Of a stretch of DNA of 64,000 nt, positions 17,338-26,017 are shown one piece after another. The stretch spans positions 554,390-618,389 of the forward strand of contig NZ_JAKFHA010000001.1 of assembly GCF_021502675.1 (NCBI RefSeq), written 5' to 3'. The notes under the pieces are model-generated. The model had not been told where the DNA came from. It saw only the letters and a program-made list of their open reading frames with translations, and made no database searches. Position numbers and translations under genes: made by a program. Within the stretch, counting starts at the first letter, position 1. Every line of letters starts with the position of its first letter. The DNA comes from Yinghuangia soli. Lineage in GTDB: Bacteria > Actinomycetota > Actinomycetes > Streptomycetales > Streptomycetaceae.

Positions 17338-18021
17338 TCACTCCGCCTTGCGCCACTGCTCCATCTCGGCACCCAGGTCCTGCAGCACGGCGCTGTTGAC
17401 CGCGTATGCGAACAGCACCTCCTGGATGATCCGCTCCTTCTCCTCGTCGTCCCACGGGCCGTTGTCCAGGGACGCGCGGTAGCCGGTCTTGAAGGCGTCC
17501 AGGTCGCCGACCGCCTCGAAGTTGTAGAACTCGGTGCCTTCGTTGCCCTCGAGGCCGAAGTGACGGCGCATCAGCTTGGCGATGTGCTGGCCGCCGGACA
17601 TGTCGCCGAGGTAGCGGGTGTAGTGGTGCGCGACGTAGCCGCCGGGCCAGTCGAAGCACTTCTCCCGTATGCGGTCGATGTAGCGCTGCGTGGCGGCGTT
17701 GGCCGGGTACTTCTCCTGCCAGCCTTCGCCGGCCAGGAAGAGCATGTCGGCTTCCAGCGCGGCCATGCGGTCCAGGCTCTCCGGGCAGAACGGTGCCGCG
17801 ACGGCGTCGTCCCGCATGACCACGGAGGCCTGCTCCAGGACCTCGTACGCCCAGTAGTGCTGGGCGACCATCGCGGTGTACGCGTCGCGGGTGAGTCCGC
17901 CGCGCATCAGGACGTCGAGGAAGCCCTCGCCCTCGGCGCTCTGGTGGCTGCCCCAGGAACGCTTGCGGATGAGTGCGGAGAACGTTTCTTCGGCGGTCTC
18001 TGCGGTTTCGGTCGTGGTCAT
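17338..18021 (-). CDS. Biliverdin-producing haem oxygenase (HmuO-like)
   Basis: A 227-aa haem oxygenase. It would open haem to biliverdin, carbon monoxide and ferrous iron in the cytoplasm. The proximal haem His is in RSWGSHQSAEGEGF near residue 25. The distal-helix motif is YVAHHYTRYLGDMSGGQ near 130 (GDLSGGQ in most family members). The start MTTTETAETAEE follows AAGGGGA. It is transcribed away from a haem-uptake-like surface protein gene, with a DtxR-type iron box between them. Iron-repressed expression for haem iron acquisition is the natural reading. Confidence 0.93.
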   Translation of the reverse strand: MTTTETAETAEETFSALIRKRSWGSHQSAEGEGFLDVLMRGGLTRDAYTAMVAQHYWAYEVLEQASVVMRDDAVAAPFCPESLDRMAALEADMLFLAGEGWQEKYPANAATQRYIDRIREKCFDWPGGYVAHHYTRYLGDMSGGQHIAKLMRRHFGLEGNEGTEFYNFEAVGDLDAFKTGYRASLDNGPWDDEEKERIIQEVLFAYAVNSAVLQDLGAEMEQWRKAE

Positions 18022-18215
18022 CGTTTGAGTCCCCTTGGCACGGCCCATGACAGGCCTAGAACGGCATCGGTACGACAAGCTGCCGAACCGCAGTGTGTTC
18101 GGCTCCGTACGCTGCCGTCAAGAACTTGCCGACATCTTGTCGGAACGATGTCGGAGGTGCATTCTTAGGCCCCAAGGGGTCCGGGGGAAGGCCCCGGCGA
18201 TGCGCACCATGATGA

Positions 18216-18234
18216 TGAGGGTAGCCTAACCTCC
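18216..18234. promoter_or_regulatory. DtxR/IdeR (DmdR)-type iron box
   Basis: TGAGGGTAGCCTAACCTCC matches 15 of 19 positions of the DtxR/IdeR consensus (TTAGGTTAGCCTAACCTAA), with a perfect core. It lies in the divergent promoter region of the haem oxygenase and neocarzinostatin-like genes, 51 bp before the latter's GTG start. It would repress that gene under iron-replete conditions. Control of haem oxygenase, about 195 bp away, is possible but less certain. Confidence 0.8.
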
Positions 18235-18284
18235 GCAACGAACGTACGCCGGTGTACAGGCCGTTGACCTGGGAGTTAAGCAGC

Positions 18285-18992
18285 GTGACCATCCTTACCC
18301 GCCGCACGGCCGGGGCCCTTGCCGTCCTGTCCCTGCTGCTTTCCTGGCTGTTCCTGAGTGCGGGCAGCGCCCACGCGGTCGGCGTGAGCATCACCGCCTC
18401 GACCTCCACCGGCCTGGATCCGGCAGGCCAGACGATCACGGTCACCGGGAAGGGCTTCAATCCCGGCATCAAGCTGTTCCTGACCGTCTGCGACCCGAGC
18501 AAGGGCGCCGGCCGGGCGTGCGATGTGATCAACTTCAAAATGGTGGACACCGATTCCGCCGGCGGCTTCGTCGCCGAGTACAAGCCGGTCGCCAAGTTCG
18601 GCACCACGGACTGCCTGGCCACGCCCTGCGCGCTGCAGACCAGCTGGATGGGCAACGGCAAGGACCGCACCCAGGAAGCCACCCTCGCAGTGAACTTCAC
18701 CGGCGGCGTGCCCGCGTCGCTGCCGACCGCACCGCAGCCGACCGGCGGCCCGAGCGGTGCGCCGTCCGCCCCCGCGACCGGCGGCGGCTCGTCCGCCGCC
18801 GCGACCGGGAACCCGGGCGGTGCGGTGCCCGAGGCCTCCCCGGGCGCGGGCAGCGCCGACAGCACCGCGGGCGCCGCGGAGAAGTCCGACGACAGCTCGT
18901 CGACCGGCATCGTGATCGGCGTCATCGCCGCCGTCGTGGTGGTGGTCGGTGCGGGCACCTACTTCTTCGTGCGCCGCCGCAACGCGAACTGA
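18285..18992 (+). CDS. Wall-associated neocarzinostatin-like protein with C-terminal anchor helix
   Basis: A 235-aa exported protein. The signal peptide covers about residues 1-32 (basic TILTRRTAG, hydrophobic core, AHA). A domain of about 110 residues then resembles the neocarzinostatin/macromomycin apoprotein fold: GLDPAGQTITVTGKGFNPG, four Cys in the family pattern (LTVCDPS, RACDV, TTDCLAT, TPCALQ) and a closing TLAVNFTGG. A Pro/Gly/Ser/Ala linker follows, then one transmembrane helix (IVIGVIAAVVVVVGAGTYFF) and RRRNAN. In this setting it more likely binds or guards haem or a siderophore-like ligand than an enediyne; that is inference. GTG start with GGGAG 9 bases upstream. Confidence 0.75.
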   Translation: MTILTRRTAGALAVLSLLLSWLFLSAGSAHAVGVSITASTSTGLDPAGQTITVTGKGFNPGIKLFLTVCDPSKGAGRACDVINFKMVDTDSAGGFVAEYKPVAKFGTTDCLATPCALQTSWMGNGKDRTQEATLAVNFTGGVPASLPTAPQPTGGPSGAPSAPATGGGSSAAATGNPGGAVPEASPGAGSADSTAGAAEKSDDSSSTGIVIGVIAAVVVVVGAGTYFFVRRRNAN

Positions 18993-19025
18993 CGTCACAT
19001 CAAGTCCCTTCCGGAGGCGCGACCC

Positions 19026-19367
19026 ATGACCACCACCCCCGCTGCACAGGACGCGACGGCCAACCCGTTCGGCCCGGACGTCGTGGCGGCGATCACCAAG
19101 CACATGAACGACGACCACCCCGACGACAACCTGCTCATCGTGCGCGGGCTCGGCGGGCAGAAGGACGCCACCGCCGCGACGATGACCGGGCTCGACGGAC
19201 TCGGCGCGGACTTCACCGCGGTGGTCGAGGGGGCCGGCACCGCGGTGCGCATCCCGTGGGAGCGCGAACTGACCGAGCGCCGCGAGGTGCGCGTCGAGGT
19301 CGTGCGCCTCTACAACGAGGCCTGCGCCGCGCTCGGCATCGAGCCGCGCCAGGAGGGCGAGCACTGA
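19026..19367 (+). CDS. DUF2470 haem-utilisation protein
   Basis: A 113-aa cytoplasmic protein made of one DUF2470 domain, the C-terminal domain of HugZ-type haem oxygenases. The family signature is ITKHMNDDHPDDNLLIVRG at residues 20-38. It is co-directional with and 33 bp downstream of the neocarzinostatin-like gene, and opposite haem oxygenase, so a role in haem binding or haem iron release is likely. GGAGG precedes the ATG. A strong hairpin follows it. Confidence 0.85.
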   Translation: MTTTPAAQDATANPFGPDVVAAITKHMNDDHPDDNLLIVRGLGGQKDATAATMTGLDGLGADFTAVVEGAGTAVRIPWERELTERREVRVEVVRLYNEACAALGIEPRQEGEH

Positions 19368-19463
19368 GCTCCCCCTCGGGGAGCCGCAGGGACAGCGGGA
19401 GCCACAGGGACCGCGGGGACCGCAGCCGGATCGTTCGGATCCAAATGTAATCCGTGCCACAAT

Positions 19464-19495
19464 CCGGGCCCGGGAGGAATTCCTCCCGGGCCCGG
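19464..19495. terminator. Perfect 32-bp palindrome, terminator hairpin
   Basis: The whole 32 bp equals its own reverse complement. It folds as a 14-bp stem (CCGGGCCCGGGAGG with CCTCCCGGGCCCGG) with an AATT loop. It follows the DUF2470 gene and precedes the exporter leader, so a terminator is the likely role. Confidence 0.75.
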
Positions 19496-19663
19496 TGCGT
19501 TGCGCCACGTTGGCGCAGTGCCGGGGCGCAGACCCGGAGCCGTGCCTGCCCGTGCACAGGCAGCAGTCCCCGCGCGCCCGGCGCGCCGTACTCGGCACGC
19601 CCGCACACCCGTCCCGAAGTGTCCGCGGTCCCCGGCCCGCACTGCCCCCAGGAGTCCGCCCAT

Positions 19664-21136
19664 ATGGCATCCCCAGGCCGATCGTCTTTGCCCGAGCTGA
19701 ACCAGAAGGTCGTCGTCGGTGCGGTGTTCGTGGCCGCGATGTTCGTGAACATCCTGGACATCACGATCATCAACGTCGCACTGCCGGCCATCGGCGAGGA
19801 CTTCGGGGTGGCCCCCTCGGAGCTGGGCACGGTCGCGGTCGGCTACCTGGTGAGCCTCGCGGTCTTCATCCCGGCGTCCGGCTGGCTCGGCGACCGGTTC
19901 GGCAGCAAGCGGGTCTTCCTGGCCGCACTCGCGATATTCACGGGCGCATCCGCCCTGTGCGGGTTCGCCCAGAGCCTCGATCAGCTGGTCCTCTTCCGCA
20001 TCCTGCAGGGTGTCGGCGGCGGCCTGCTGACCCCGGTCGGCATGGCCATGATGTTCCGCGCGTTCCCGCCCGAGGAGCGCGTGCGCGCCTCGCGCGTGCT
20101 GATGGTCCCCACCGCGATCGCCCCCGCGCTCGGCCCGGTCCTCGGCGGCCTGCTGGTCGACAAGGTCTCGTGGCACTGGGTCTTCTTCATCAACCTGCCG
20201 GTCGGCGCGGTCGCCCTCGTCTTCGGCGCGCTGTTCCTCAAGGAGCACCACGAGCCCGGTGCGGGCCGCTTCGACCTGCCGGGCTTCCTGCTCGCCGGCG
20301 TGGGCTTCGCGCTCCTCATGTACGCGCTGAGCGAGGGCCCGGGCAAGGGCTGGGACTCGCCGCTGATCATCGGCACCGGCATCGCGGGCGCGGTGCTCCT
20401 CGTCGCGATGGTCTGGTACGAGCTGCGCGCCACCGAGCCCATCCTCAAGCTGCGCCTGTTCGGCGACCGGCTCTTCGCCAGCACCAACACGGTGTCGCTG
20501 CTCGGCTCGGCCGGCTTCCTCGGGCTGCTGTACGTCTACCCGCTGATGGGCCAGCAGGCCTTCGGCTGGAGTGCGCTCAAGACCGGTCTGCTGACCTTCC
20601 CCGAGGCGTTCGGCGTGATGATCACCTCGCAGATCGTGTCCCGCATCTACCCGAAGGTCGGTCCGCGCCGCCTGATGGCGGTCGGCCTGGCCGGTATCGC
20701 CGCGGCCGCGCTGATGCTGAGCTTCACCGACCAGCACACCTCCCCCGCGGTCTTCGTGGCCATCCTCTTCTTCACCGGCGTCTCGCTGGCCTTCAACATG
20801 ATCCCGATGCAGGCCGCCGCGTTCGCGAAGACCAAGCCCGAGGACAGCGCCTCGGCGTCCACGCTGTTCAGCACGCAGCGCCAACTCGGCTCGGCGCTTG
20901 GCATCGCGCTGCTGAGCACGGTCATCGCCGCGGTCGGCGCGTTCACCGTGGGCCCGGGCGGGGCGGTGTCCCCGAACCTGGACGCGTACCGCGCGGCCTT
21001 CTACACGGCCGCGGGCATCGCGCTGGTCGGTGCGCTCGCCGCGCTGACCGTCCGCGACAAGGACGCCGCATCGACGATGCGCAAGCCCGAACCGGTCCCG
21101 ACCGAGGCCTCCGCATCGGATGCGGTCACCGCCTGA
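19664..21136 (+). CDS. MFS drug exporter, DHA2 (EmrB/QacA) family
   Basis: A 490-aa, probably 14-helix proton-coupled exporter. Motif A is GWLGDRFGSKRVFL near residue 75. The first helix carries the DHA2 signature LDITIINVALPAIGEDF. Motif C is VPTAIAPALGPVLGGLLVD near 160. The C-terminus is Pro/Ala-rich and cytoplasmic. AGGAG lies just upstream of the ATG. The PadR-type regulator follows after a terminator. Substrate unknown. Confidence 0.92.
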   Translation: MASPGRSSLPELNQKVVVGAVFVAAMFVNILDITIINVALPAIGEDFGVAPSELGTVAVGYLVSLAVFIPASGWLGDRFGSKRVFLAALAIFTGASALCGFAQSLDQLVLFRILQGVGGGLLTPVGMAMMFRAFPPEERVRASRVLMVPTAIAPALGPVLGGLLVDKVSWHWVFFINLPVGAVALVFGALFLKEHHEPGAGRFDLPGFLLAGVGFALLMYALSEGPGKGWDSPLIIGTGIAGAVLLVAMVWYELRATEPILKLRLFGDRLFASTNTVSLLGSAGFLGLLYVYPLMGQQAFGWSALKTGLLTFPEAFGVMITSQIVSRIYPKVGPRRLMAVGLAGIAAAALMLSFTDQHTSPAVFVAILFFTGVSLAFNMIPMQAAAFAKTKPEDSASASTLFSTQRQLGSALGIALLSTVIAAVGAFTVGPGGAVSPNLDAYRAAFYTAAGIALVGALAALTVRDKDAASTMRKPEPVPTEASASDAVTA

Positions 21137-21150
21137 CCTGCACGAATACC

Positions 21151-21186
21151 GAAGGGCGGCGCGGCCACGGGCCGGCGCCGCCCTTC
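21151..21186. terminator. Hairpin terminator after the MFS exporter
   Basis: GAAGGGCGGCGC (21151-21162) pairs with GCGCCGCCCTTC (21175-21186), 12 bp perfect, with an inner GGCC/GGCC extension. It lies 15 bp after the exporter stop. Confidence 0.8.
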
Positions 21187-21228
21187 GGCGTATCCGGCCG
21201 GGAGCCGCCCCCGAACGGCTGCACACTC

Positions 21229-21253
21229 GGTGTATACACCGGAGGTATACCTC
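21229..21253. promoter_or_regulatory. Operator-like paired palindromes before the padR gene
   Basis: Two perfect 12-bp palindromes, GGTGTATACACC (21229-21240) and GAGGTATACCTC (21242-21253), lie one base apart. A third partial copy (GTGTGTATAG) follows at about 21254-21263. All share GTATA. They sit 19 bp before the PadR start and probably overlap its promoter. Autoregulation by the PadR protein is inferred. Confidence 0.65.
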
Positions 21254-21271
21254 GTGTGTATAGTCGTCCTC

Positions 21272-21793
21272 ATGATTAGCCACACGCTGCTCGGCCTGCT
21301 GGAGTCCGGGCCCCGGCACGGATACGACCTCAAGCGCGCGTTCGACGACCGCTTCGGGAAGAGCAAGCCGCTGGCGTACGGCCAGGTCTACGCGACGCTG
21401 TCCCGGCTGCTGAAGAACGGCCTGGTCGAGGTCGAGGGCATCGAGCACGGCGAGGGGCCGGACCGCAAGCGGTACGCGATCACCGCGGAGGGCATAACCG
21501 ACGTCGCGGCGTGGCTGGGCCGCCCGGAGAAGCCCGAGCCGTACCTGCAGAGCACGCTGTTCACCAAGGTCGTGATCGCACTGCTGACCGGCCGCAGCGC
21601 GGGCGACCTGCTGGACACCCAGCGGGCCGAGCACCTGCGCATGATGCGCGAGCTCACCGAGCGCAAGAAGGGCGGCGACCTCGCCGACCAACTGATCTGC
21701 GACCACGCGCTGTTCCACCTGGAGGCGGACCTGCGCTGGCTGGAGCTGACCGAGGCGCGCCTGGACCGGCTGAAGGCCGAGGTCGCGCTGTGA
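21272..21793 (+). CDS. PadR-family transcriptional regulator
   Basis: A 173-aa regulator. The winged helix covers residues 1-75 with the family pattern LLGLLESGPRHGYDLKRAF, LAYGQVYATLSRLLKNGLVE and RKRYAITAEG. The C-terminal part is mostly helical, as in PadR-s2 proteins, for dimerisation. The ATG at 21272 starts with MISHTLLG. Its stop overlaps the GTG of the ABC ATPase gene (GTGA), so it heads a three-gene operon and probably represses it. PadR proteins commonly sense small toxic molecules in front of exporters. Confidence 0.93.
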   Translation: MISHTLLGLLESGPRHGYDLKRAFDDRFGKSKPLAYGQVYATLSRLLKNGLVEVEGIEHGEGPDRKRYAITAEGITDVAAWLGRPEKPEPYLQSTLFTKVVIALLTGRSAGDLLDTQRAEHLRMMRELTERKKGGDLADQLICDHALFHLEADLRWLELTEARLDRLKAEVAL

Positions 21794-22518
21794 CCGCGGC
21801 CCCCGAGGCACGCTCCGCCGCGCCGCATGTCCCGGCGGCGGCCCCGGCGCAGCTGCTGGTCGCGCGCGGGCTGCGCAAGGCGTACGGCCCGACCCCGGCG
21901 TTGGAGGACGCGGCCTTCGAGATAGCCGCCGGCGAGGTCGTCGCGGTGATGGGCCCGTCCGGCTCCGGCAAGTCCACGCTGCTGCACTGCCTGGCCGGCA
22001 TCGTGCCCCCGGATGCCGGCGAACTGCGCTACCAGGACCGCGACATGGCCGCCATGTCGGACCGCGAGCGCAGCGCGCTGCGGCGCCGGGCGTTCGGCTT
22101 CGTCTTCCAGTTCGGGCAGTTGGTGCCCGAGCTGACCTGCGGCGAGAACGCCGCCCTGCCGCTGCGGCTCGGCGGCGTCAAGCGCCGCGAGGCGGCCCGC
22201 CGCGCGGCCGAGTGGCTGGACCGGCTGGAAGTCGGGGACGTCGCGGACAAGCGGCCCGGCGAGGTGTCCGGCGGCCAGGGGCAGCGGGTGGCCGTCGCCC
22301 GCGCGCTGGCGGCCGAGCCGCGCATCCTGTTCGCCGACGAACCCACCGGCGCCCTCGACTCGTTCAACAGCGAGCGCGTGATGACCCTGCTCACCGAGGC
22401 GGCCCGGGAGTCCGGCGCCGCGGTGGTGCTGGTCACCCACGACGCCCGGGTCGCCGCGTACTCGGACCGCGAAGTCGTCGTGCGCGACGGCCGCACCCGC
22501 AGTTGGGCGACGGCGTGA
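21790..22518 (+). CDS. ABC transporter ATPase (LolD/MacB type)
   Basis: A 242-aa ABC ATPase. Walker A is GPSGSGKST at residues 55-63. The signature is VSGGQGQRV and Walker B RILFADEPTGALDS, followed by VTHDARVA. Sequence style (FGFVFQFGQLVPELTCGENAALPL) is that of the MacB/FtsE-like group that works with FtsX-type permeases, here encoded by the next gene. The GTG start overlaps the padR stop, and the stop overlaps the permease start. The first 20 residues are Ala/Pro-rich. Confidence 0.93.
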   Translation: MTAAPEARSAAPHVPAAAPAQLLVARGLRKAYGPTPALEDAAFEIAAGEVVAVMGPSGSGKSTLLHCLAGIVPPDAGELRYQDRDMAAMSDRERSALRRRAFGFVFQFGQLVPELTCGENAALPLRLGGVKRREAARRAAEWLDRLEVGDVADKRPGEVSGGQGQRVAVARALAAEPRILFADEPTGALDSFNSERVMTLLTEAARESGAAVVLVTHDARVAAYSDREVVVRDGRTRSWATA

Positions 22519-24980
22519 GCGGGCCGGAGGCGGACGGCACCGGCGGCATGTCCGCGTGGCTGCGCGACCTCGGGATGGGCGCCCGGTTCGCCGTCACGGG
22601 CGGCGCCGGAAGCTGGTTCCGCTCGCTGTTCACCGTCGTCGGCATCGCGCTGGGCACCGGACTCCTGCTGCTCGCCACCGCCGTGCCGGGTGCCTTGGAC
22701 GCCCGCGAGGCCCGCGGCGAGGCCCGCGTCGAACGGTCGGTCGCCCCGTACAGCAGCTGGGTCCAGGGCAAGGTCCTTCCGGTCGACCCGGCCACCGCCG
22801 CGGCGGACGCGGCAGCGTCCCGGCCGCGGCCGGACACGCTCCTGGTCGGCAGCGCCGACACCGAGTTCCGCGGGAACGAGATCCGCGGCCGGCTGCTGCA
22901 ACCGGACGGTGCCGACGCTCCCCTGCCGCCCGGCCTGAAGGCCTTCCCCGGCCCGGGCGAGATGGCGGTCTCCCCCGCGCTCGCCGACCTGCTGAGCGCG
23001 CCGGGCAGCGAACTGCTGCGCGAGCGGCTGCCGTACAAGACCGTCGCGACGGTCGGCGACAGCGGTCTCACCGGCCCCGCCGAACTCGTCTTCTACGCGG
23101 GCAGCGACAGGCTCACCCTGGACGTGGCCGAGCGCGTCGACGGATTCGGGCGGCCGCACCAGCCCAGCGAACTGGGCCCGCTGCTCACGCTCCTCGCGGT
23201 GACCGTCTTCGTCGTACTGCTCACCCCGGTCCTCGTCTTCGTGGCGGTCGCCTCGCGGTTCGGCGCCGCCGCCCGCGACCGGCGCATGGCCGCGCTGCGC
23301 CTGGTCGGCGCGGACCTGGCCATGACCCGGCGGATCACCACCGGCGAGCTGCTGGCCACCGCGGCGGCCGGCAGCGTCCTCGGCATCGTCTGCTTCGTGG
23401 TCGGCCGGGAGTTCGTGCGCGACGTGGAACTGTGGGACGTCAGCGCGTTCCCCGCCGACGTCACGCCCTCGCCCGGCCTCGGGCTGCTGGTGGTGCTGGG
23501 CATCCCGGCCGCCGCGGTGGCCGCGGGCCTGATGGCGCTGCGCGGCGTCACCGTCGAACCGCTCGGCGTCGTACGCCGCGCCGAACCGCCACAAGGGCGC
23601 TGGTGGCTGCGGCTGGTGCCGGCCCTGCTCGGGCTGGTGCTGCTCCTCCCGATGCTGCGCGGCCCGGAAGAGCCGACCGAGTCGGTCAACATCTACGTGC
23701 TGTCCGCGGGCATCGCGCTGCTCCTGCTCGGGCTGACCGCGCTGATCCCCGGCCTGGTGCGGTTCGCCACCGCCCGGCTCGGCGGCGGCCCGGTCGCGTG
23801 GCTGCTCGGCGTGCGGCGGCTCGGCTCGGGCAACGCGGCGTCGGTCCGCGTCGTCAACGGCATCGCGGTGGCGGTCGCCGGGGCGATCGCGGTGCAGATG
23901 CTGCTGACCGGCATGGAGTCGACGTTCACCCAGGCCACCGGGCAGCGCCCGGACCTGGCCGACATGCGGGTGACCGTGCAGGCCGGACCGGAGAGCGTCG
24001 AAAAGCTGGCCGCCGTCGCCGCAGCGCCCGGCGTCGAGAGTGTCGTGGCGTTCTCGGAGAGCGCGGCCACCGACGGAACCTCCGAAAAGCTCCAGCACGT
24101 CGCGGTCGCCGACTGCGCGGCCATGTTCGTACTCGCGGGGATCGCGGACTGCCGTCCCGGGGACGTCTTCTCGGTGAGCTTCGCGCCCCGGCCGCCGAGG
24201 GGTGCGGAACCCGATGGGTACGGCGTTCCGGGGTCGCCCGCGCTGCCCGGGAGCGATGCGGCGGCGGGGGCGGACGGCGGGTTCGCACCCGGCACGGCGG
24301 TCCGGCTCACCCTGCCCGGTACGGAGAACGAGACCGTGCCGTGGACCGTCCCGGCGACGGTGCGCAGGACCCAGCTCGCGCAGGATGTCGCACCGCTCGG
24401 CGGCTCGGGGCTGTACATCACCCCCGAGGCGCTGGCCGGCAGCGGCTACCGGGCGATGGCCGCGGCGGCGTACGTCCGGCTCGTCCCCGGGTATCAGGAC
24501 TCCGCCGAGCAGGTGCGTACCGCGGTCGCCAAGATCGATCCGACCGCGAATGCGCACGCGCTGGCCGAGCGCAGCCAGGTCCGGAAGTACACCAACATCA
24601 AGCGCGGGCTGTTCATCGGCGCGGTGGTCACGCTGCTGCTCATCGCGGTGAGCATGCTGGTCGCCATGCTGGAGCAACTGCGCGAGCAGCGTCGCCCGCT
24701 CGCCGCCCTGGCGGCGATCGGCACACCGCACCGCACGCTGGCGCTGTCGGTGCTGGCGCAGGCCGCGATCCCGGTCCTGGCCGGCCTGGCACTGGCCGTG
24801 GCCGGCGGCGTCGGACTCGGGACGGTCCTGCTCGGCGTCGCGGCCCACCCGGTGGCGGTCGACTGGTCGTACGTCGCGACCGTGGCCGGCCTGGGCGCGG
24901 CAGCGGTGTTCACCGTCGCACTGCTGGGCCTGCCGCCGCTGTGGCGGCTGGTCAAACCGGAGAACTTGCGCACCGAGTAA
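22515..24980 (+). CDS. FtsX-type ABC transporter permease
   Basis: An 821-aa permease with an N-terminal helix near residue 40 (SLFTVVGIALGTGLLLLAT) and a large extracytoplasmic domain. A helix group near 220-350 (LGPLLTLLAVTVFVVLLTPVLVFVAV) includes an FtsX domain. A second extracytoplasmic domain follows, then a C-terminal FtsX domain (GLFIGAVVTLLLIAVSMLVAML). With the preceding ATPase it forms a MacB-like transporter, probably for export of an antimicrobial peptide or lipid-like compound. The GTG at 22515 overlaps the ATPase stop; an ATG at 22548 is the alternative start. Confidence 0.9.
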   Translation: MSGPEADGTGGMSAWLRDLGMGARFAVTGGAGSWFRSLFTVVGIALGTGLLLLATAVPGALDAREARGEARVERSVAPYSSWVQGKVLPVDPATAAADAAASRPRPDTLLVGSADTEFRGNEIRGRLLQPDGADAPLPPGLKAFPGPGEMAVSPALADLLSAPGSELLRERLPYKTVATVGDSGLTGPAELVFYAGSDRLTLDVAERVDGFGRPHQPSELGPLLTLLAVTVFVVLLTPVLVFVAVASRFGAAARDRRMAALRLVGADLAMTRRITTGELLATAAAGSVLGIVCFVVGREFVRDVELWDVSAFPADVTPSPGLGLLVVLGIPAAAVAAGLMALRGVTVEPLGVVRRAEPPQGRWWLRLVPALLGLVLLLPMLRGPEEPTESVNIYVLSAGIALLLLGLTALIPGLVRFATARLGGGPVAWLLGVRRLGSGNAASVRVVNGIAVAVAGAIAVQMLLTGMESTFTQATGQRPDLADMRVTVQAGPESVEKLAAVAAAPGVESVVAFSESAATDGTSEKLQHVAVADCAAMFVLAGIADCRPGDVFSVSFAPRPPRGAEPDGYGVPGSPALPGSDAAAGADGGFAPGTAVRLTLPGTENETVPWTVPATVRRTQLAQDVAPLGGSGLYITPEALAGSGYRAMAAAAYVRLVPGYQDSAEQVRTAVAKIDPTANAHALAERSQVRKYTNIKRGLFIGAVVTLLLIAVSMLVAMLEQLREQRRPLAALAAIGTPHRTLALSVLAQAAIPVLAGLALAVAGGVGLGTVLLGVAAHPVAVDWSYVATVAGLGAAAVFTVALLGLPPLWRLVKPENLRTE

Positions 24981-25113
24981 CGCGCCTCTGTCCGTCACTT
25001 CTGTCCCCCTCACTGCAGTCCGTTGCGCCGGGCCCGGCCCGCCGCAGCGCGATCCGCCATGCCCGCACGCCCCGACCCCGGGGCCGGGCCTTGCCGAAAG
25101 GAACAGGCAAGCC

Positions 25114-25872
25114 ATGAACCCCACTTTCGTATCCCCGGGATCCCCCGAGCCCCGTCCCGGCTCGGGCACCGCCACCGGCACCGGCCGCCGGTCCGCGCGC
25201 AAGCGCGTCCGCGTCCCCATCGTGATGCTGTGGGTCGGCACGGTCACCGTGTCGACCGGCATCGGGACCGCGCTCGGTGCGACGGTGTTCGCGGACATGG
25301 GGCGCGGCAGCCCGGACACGGTGACGGTGTCGAACCCCTTCGCCGGTCCGCGGGCCACACCGAGCGGCTCGGGCGCTCCAGGGCCGGCGCCGAACGCCGC
25401 CGGCAGTAAACCGGCTTCGGGCGCGTCCGGGAGCACGCCGAGCGAGGTCACGGTCCGCTGCGACGCCGGCGACGGCGCGGACATCCCCGACCCGGGCGCC
25501 ACCGACCCGGACAAGCTCGCCCCTGGCGCGCGGGCCGCGTACCGCAAGGCCGAGGAGGCGATGGCGGCGGCGAAGATCACCCTCACGCTGCGCTCCGGGG
25601 CCCGGACGTACGAGCACCAGAAGCTCCTGTGGGACACCGAAGTGGCATGCAAGGGATCGGAGTCCGCGGCCCGCGCCCGGGTGCTGCCGCCCGGCGAGTC
25701 CTCCCATGTGCAGGGCACGGCCATCGACATCGCCCCGAAGGCCGCGCAGACCTGGCTCGAACGCAACGGCTCGCGCTTCGGGTGGTGTCGGATGTACGAC
25801 AACGAGCCGTGGCACTTCGAATACTCCGCGTCGTACACCGCCGGCTGCCCGGACCGGAAGCCGCACCCCTGA
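25114..25872 (+). CDS. Membrane-anchored D-Ala-D-Ala carboxypeptidase, VanY/M15B family
   Basis: A 252-aa protein. The N-terminus is cytoplasmic and basic, with a single transmembrane helix at about residues 35-60. A Pro/Ser/Gly/Ala linker leads to an M15B peptidase domain from about 115. Zinc ligands are H198 and D205 in SSHVQGTAID and H234 in PWHFEY. It would trim the terminal D-Ala of peptidoglycan stem peptides outside the membrane. GAAAGGAA precedes the ATG. It stands alone after the ABC operon. Confidence 0.88.
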   Translation: MNPTFVSPGSPEPRPGSGTATGTGRRSARKRVRVPIVMLWVGTVTVSTGIGTALGATVFADMGRGSPDTVTVSNPFAGPRATPSGSGAPGPAPNAAGSKPASGASGSTPSEVTVRCDAGDGADIPDPGATDPDKLAPGARAAYRKAEEAMAAAKITLTLRSGARTYEHQKLLWDTEVACKGSESAARARVLPPGESSHVQGTAIDIAPKAAQTWLERNGSRFGWCRMYDNEPWHFEYSASYTAGCPDRKPHP

Positions 25873-26017
25873 CCGGCTGCGGATCCGGTCGTTCCGGTCG
25901 ATCGGCCGGTTCCCGTCGCCGCCGCCCGGTATGGGCCGCTAACGTTGCCCCAGCGGCCGTGCCGGGTGTGCCGCCCAAGCCCCCGGCCTCGCCGAACTCT
26001 CGCTCGCAGGAGACGCA

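Noticed and set aside
18285..18992. Enediyne antibiotic apoprotein
   Set aside because: The fold resembles it, but there is no enediyne polyketide synthase nearby, and the haem oxygenase, DUF2470 gene and iron box point to haem or iron use.
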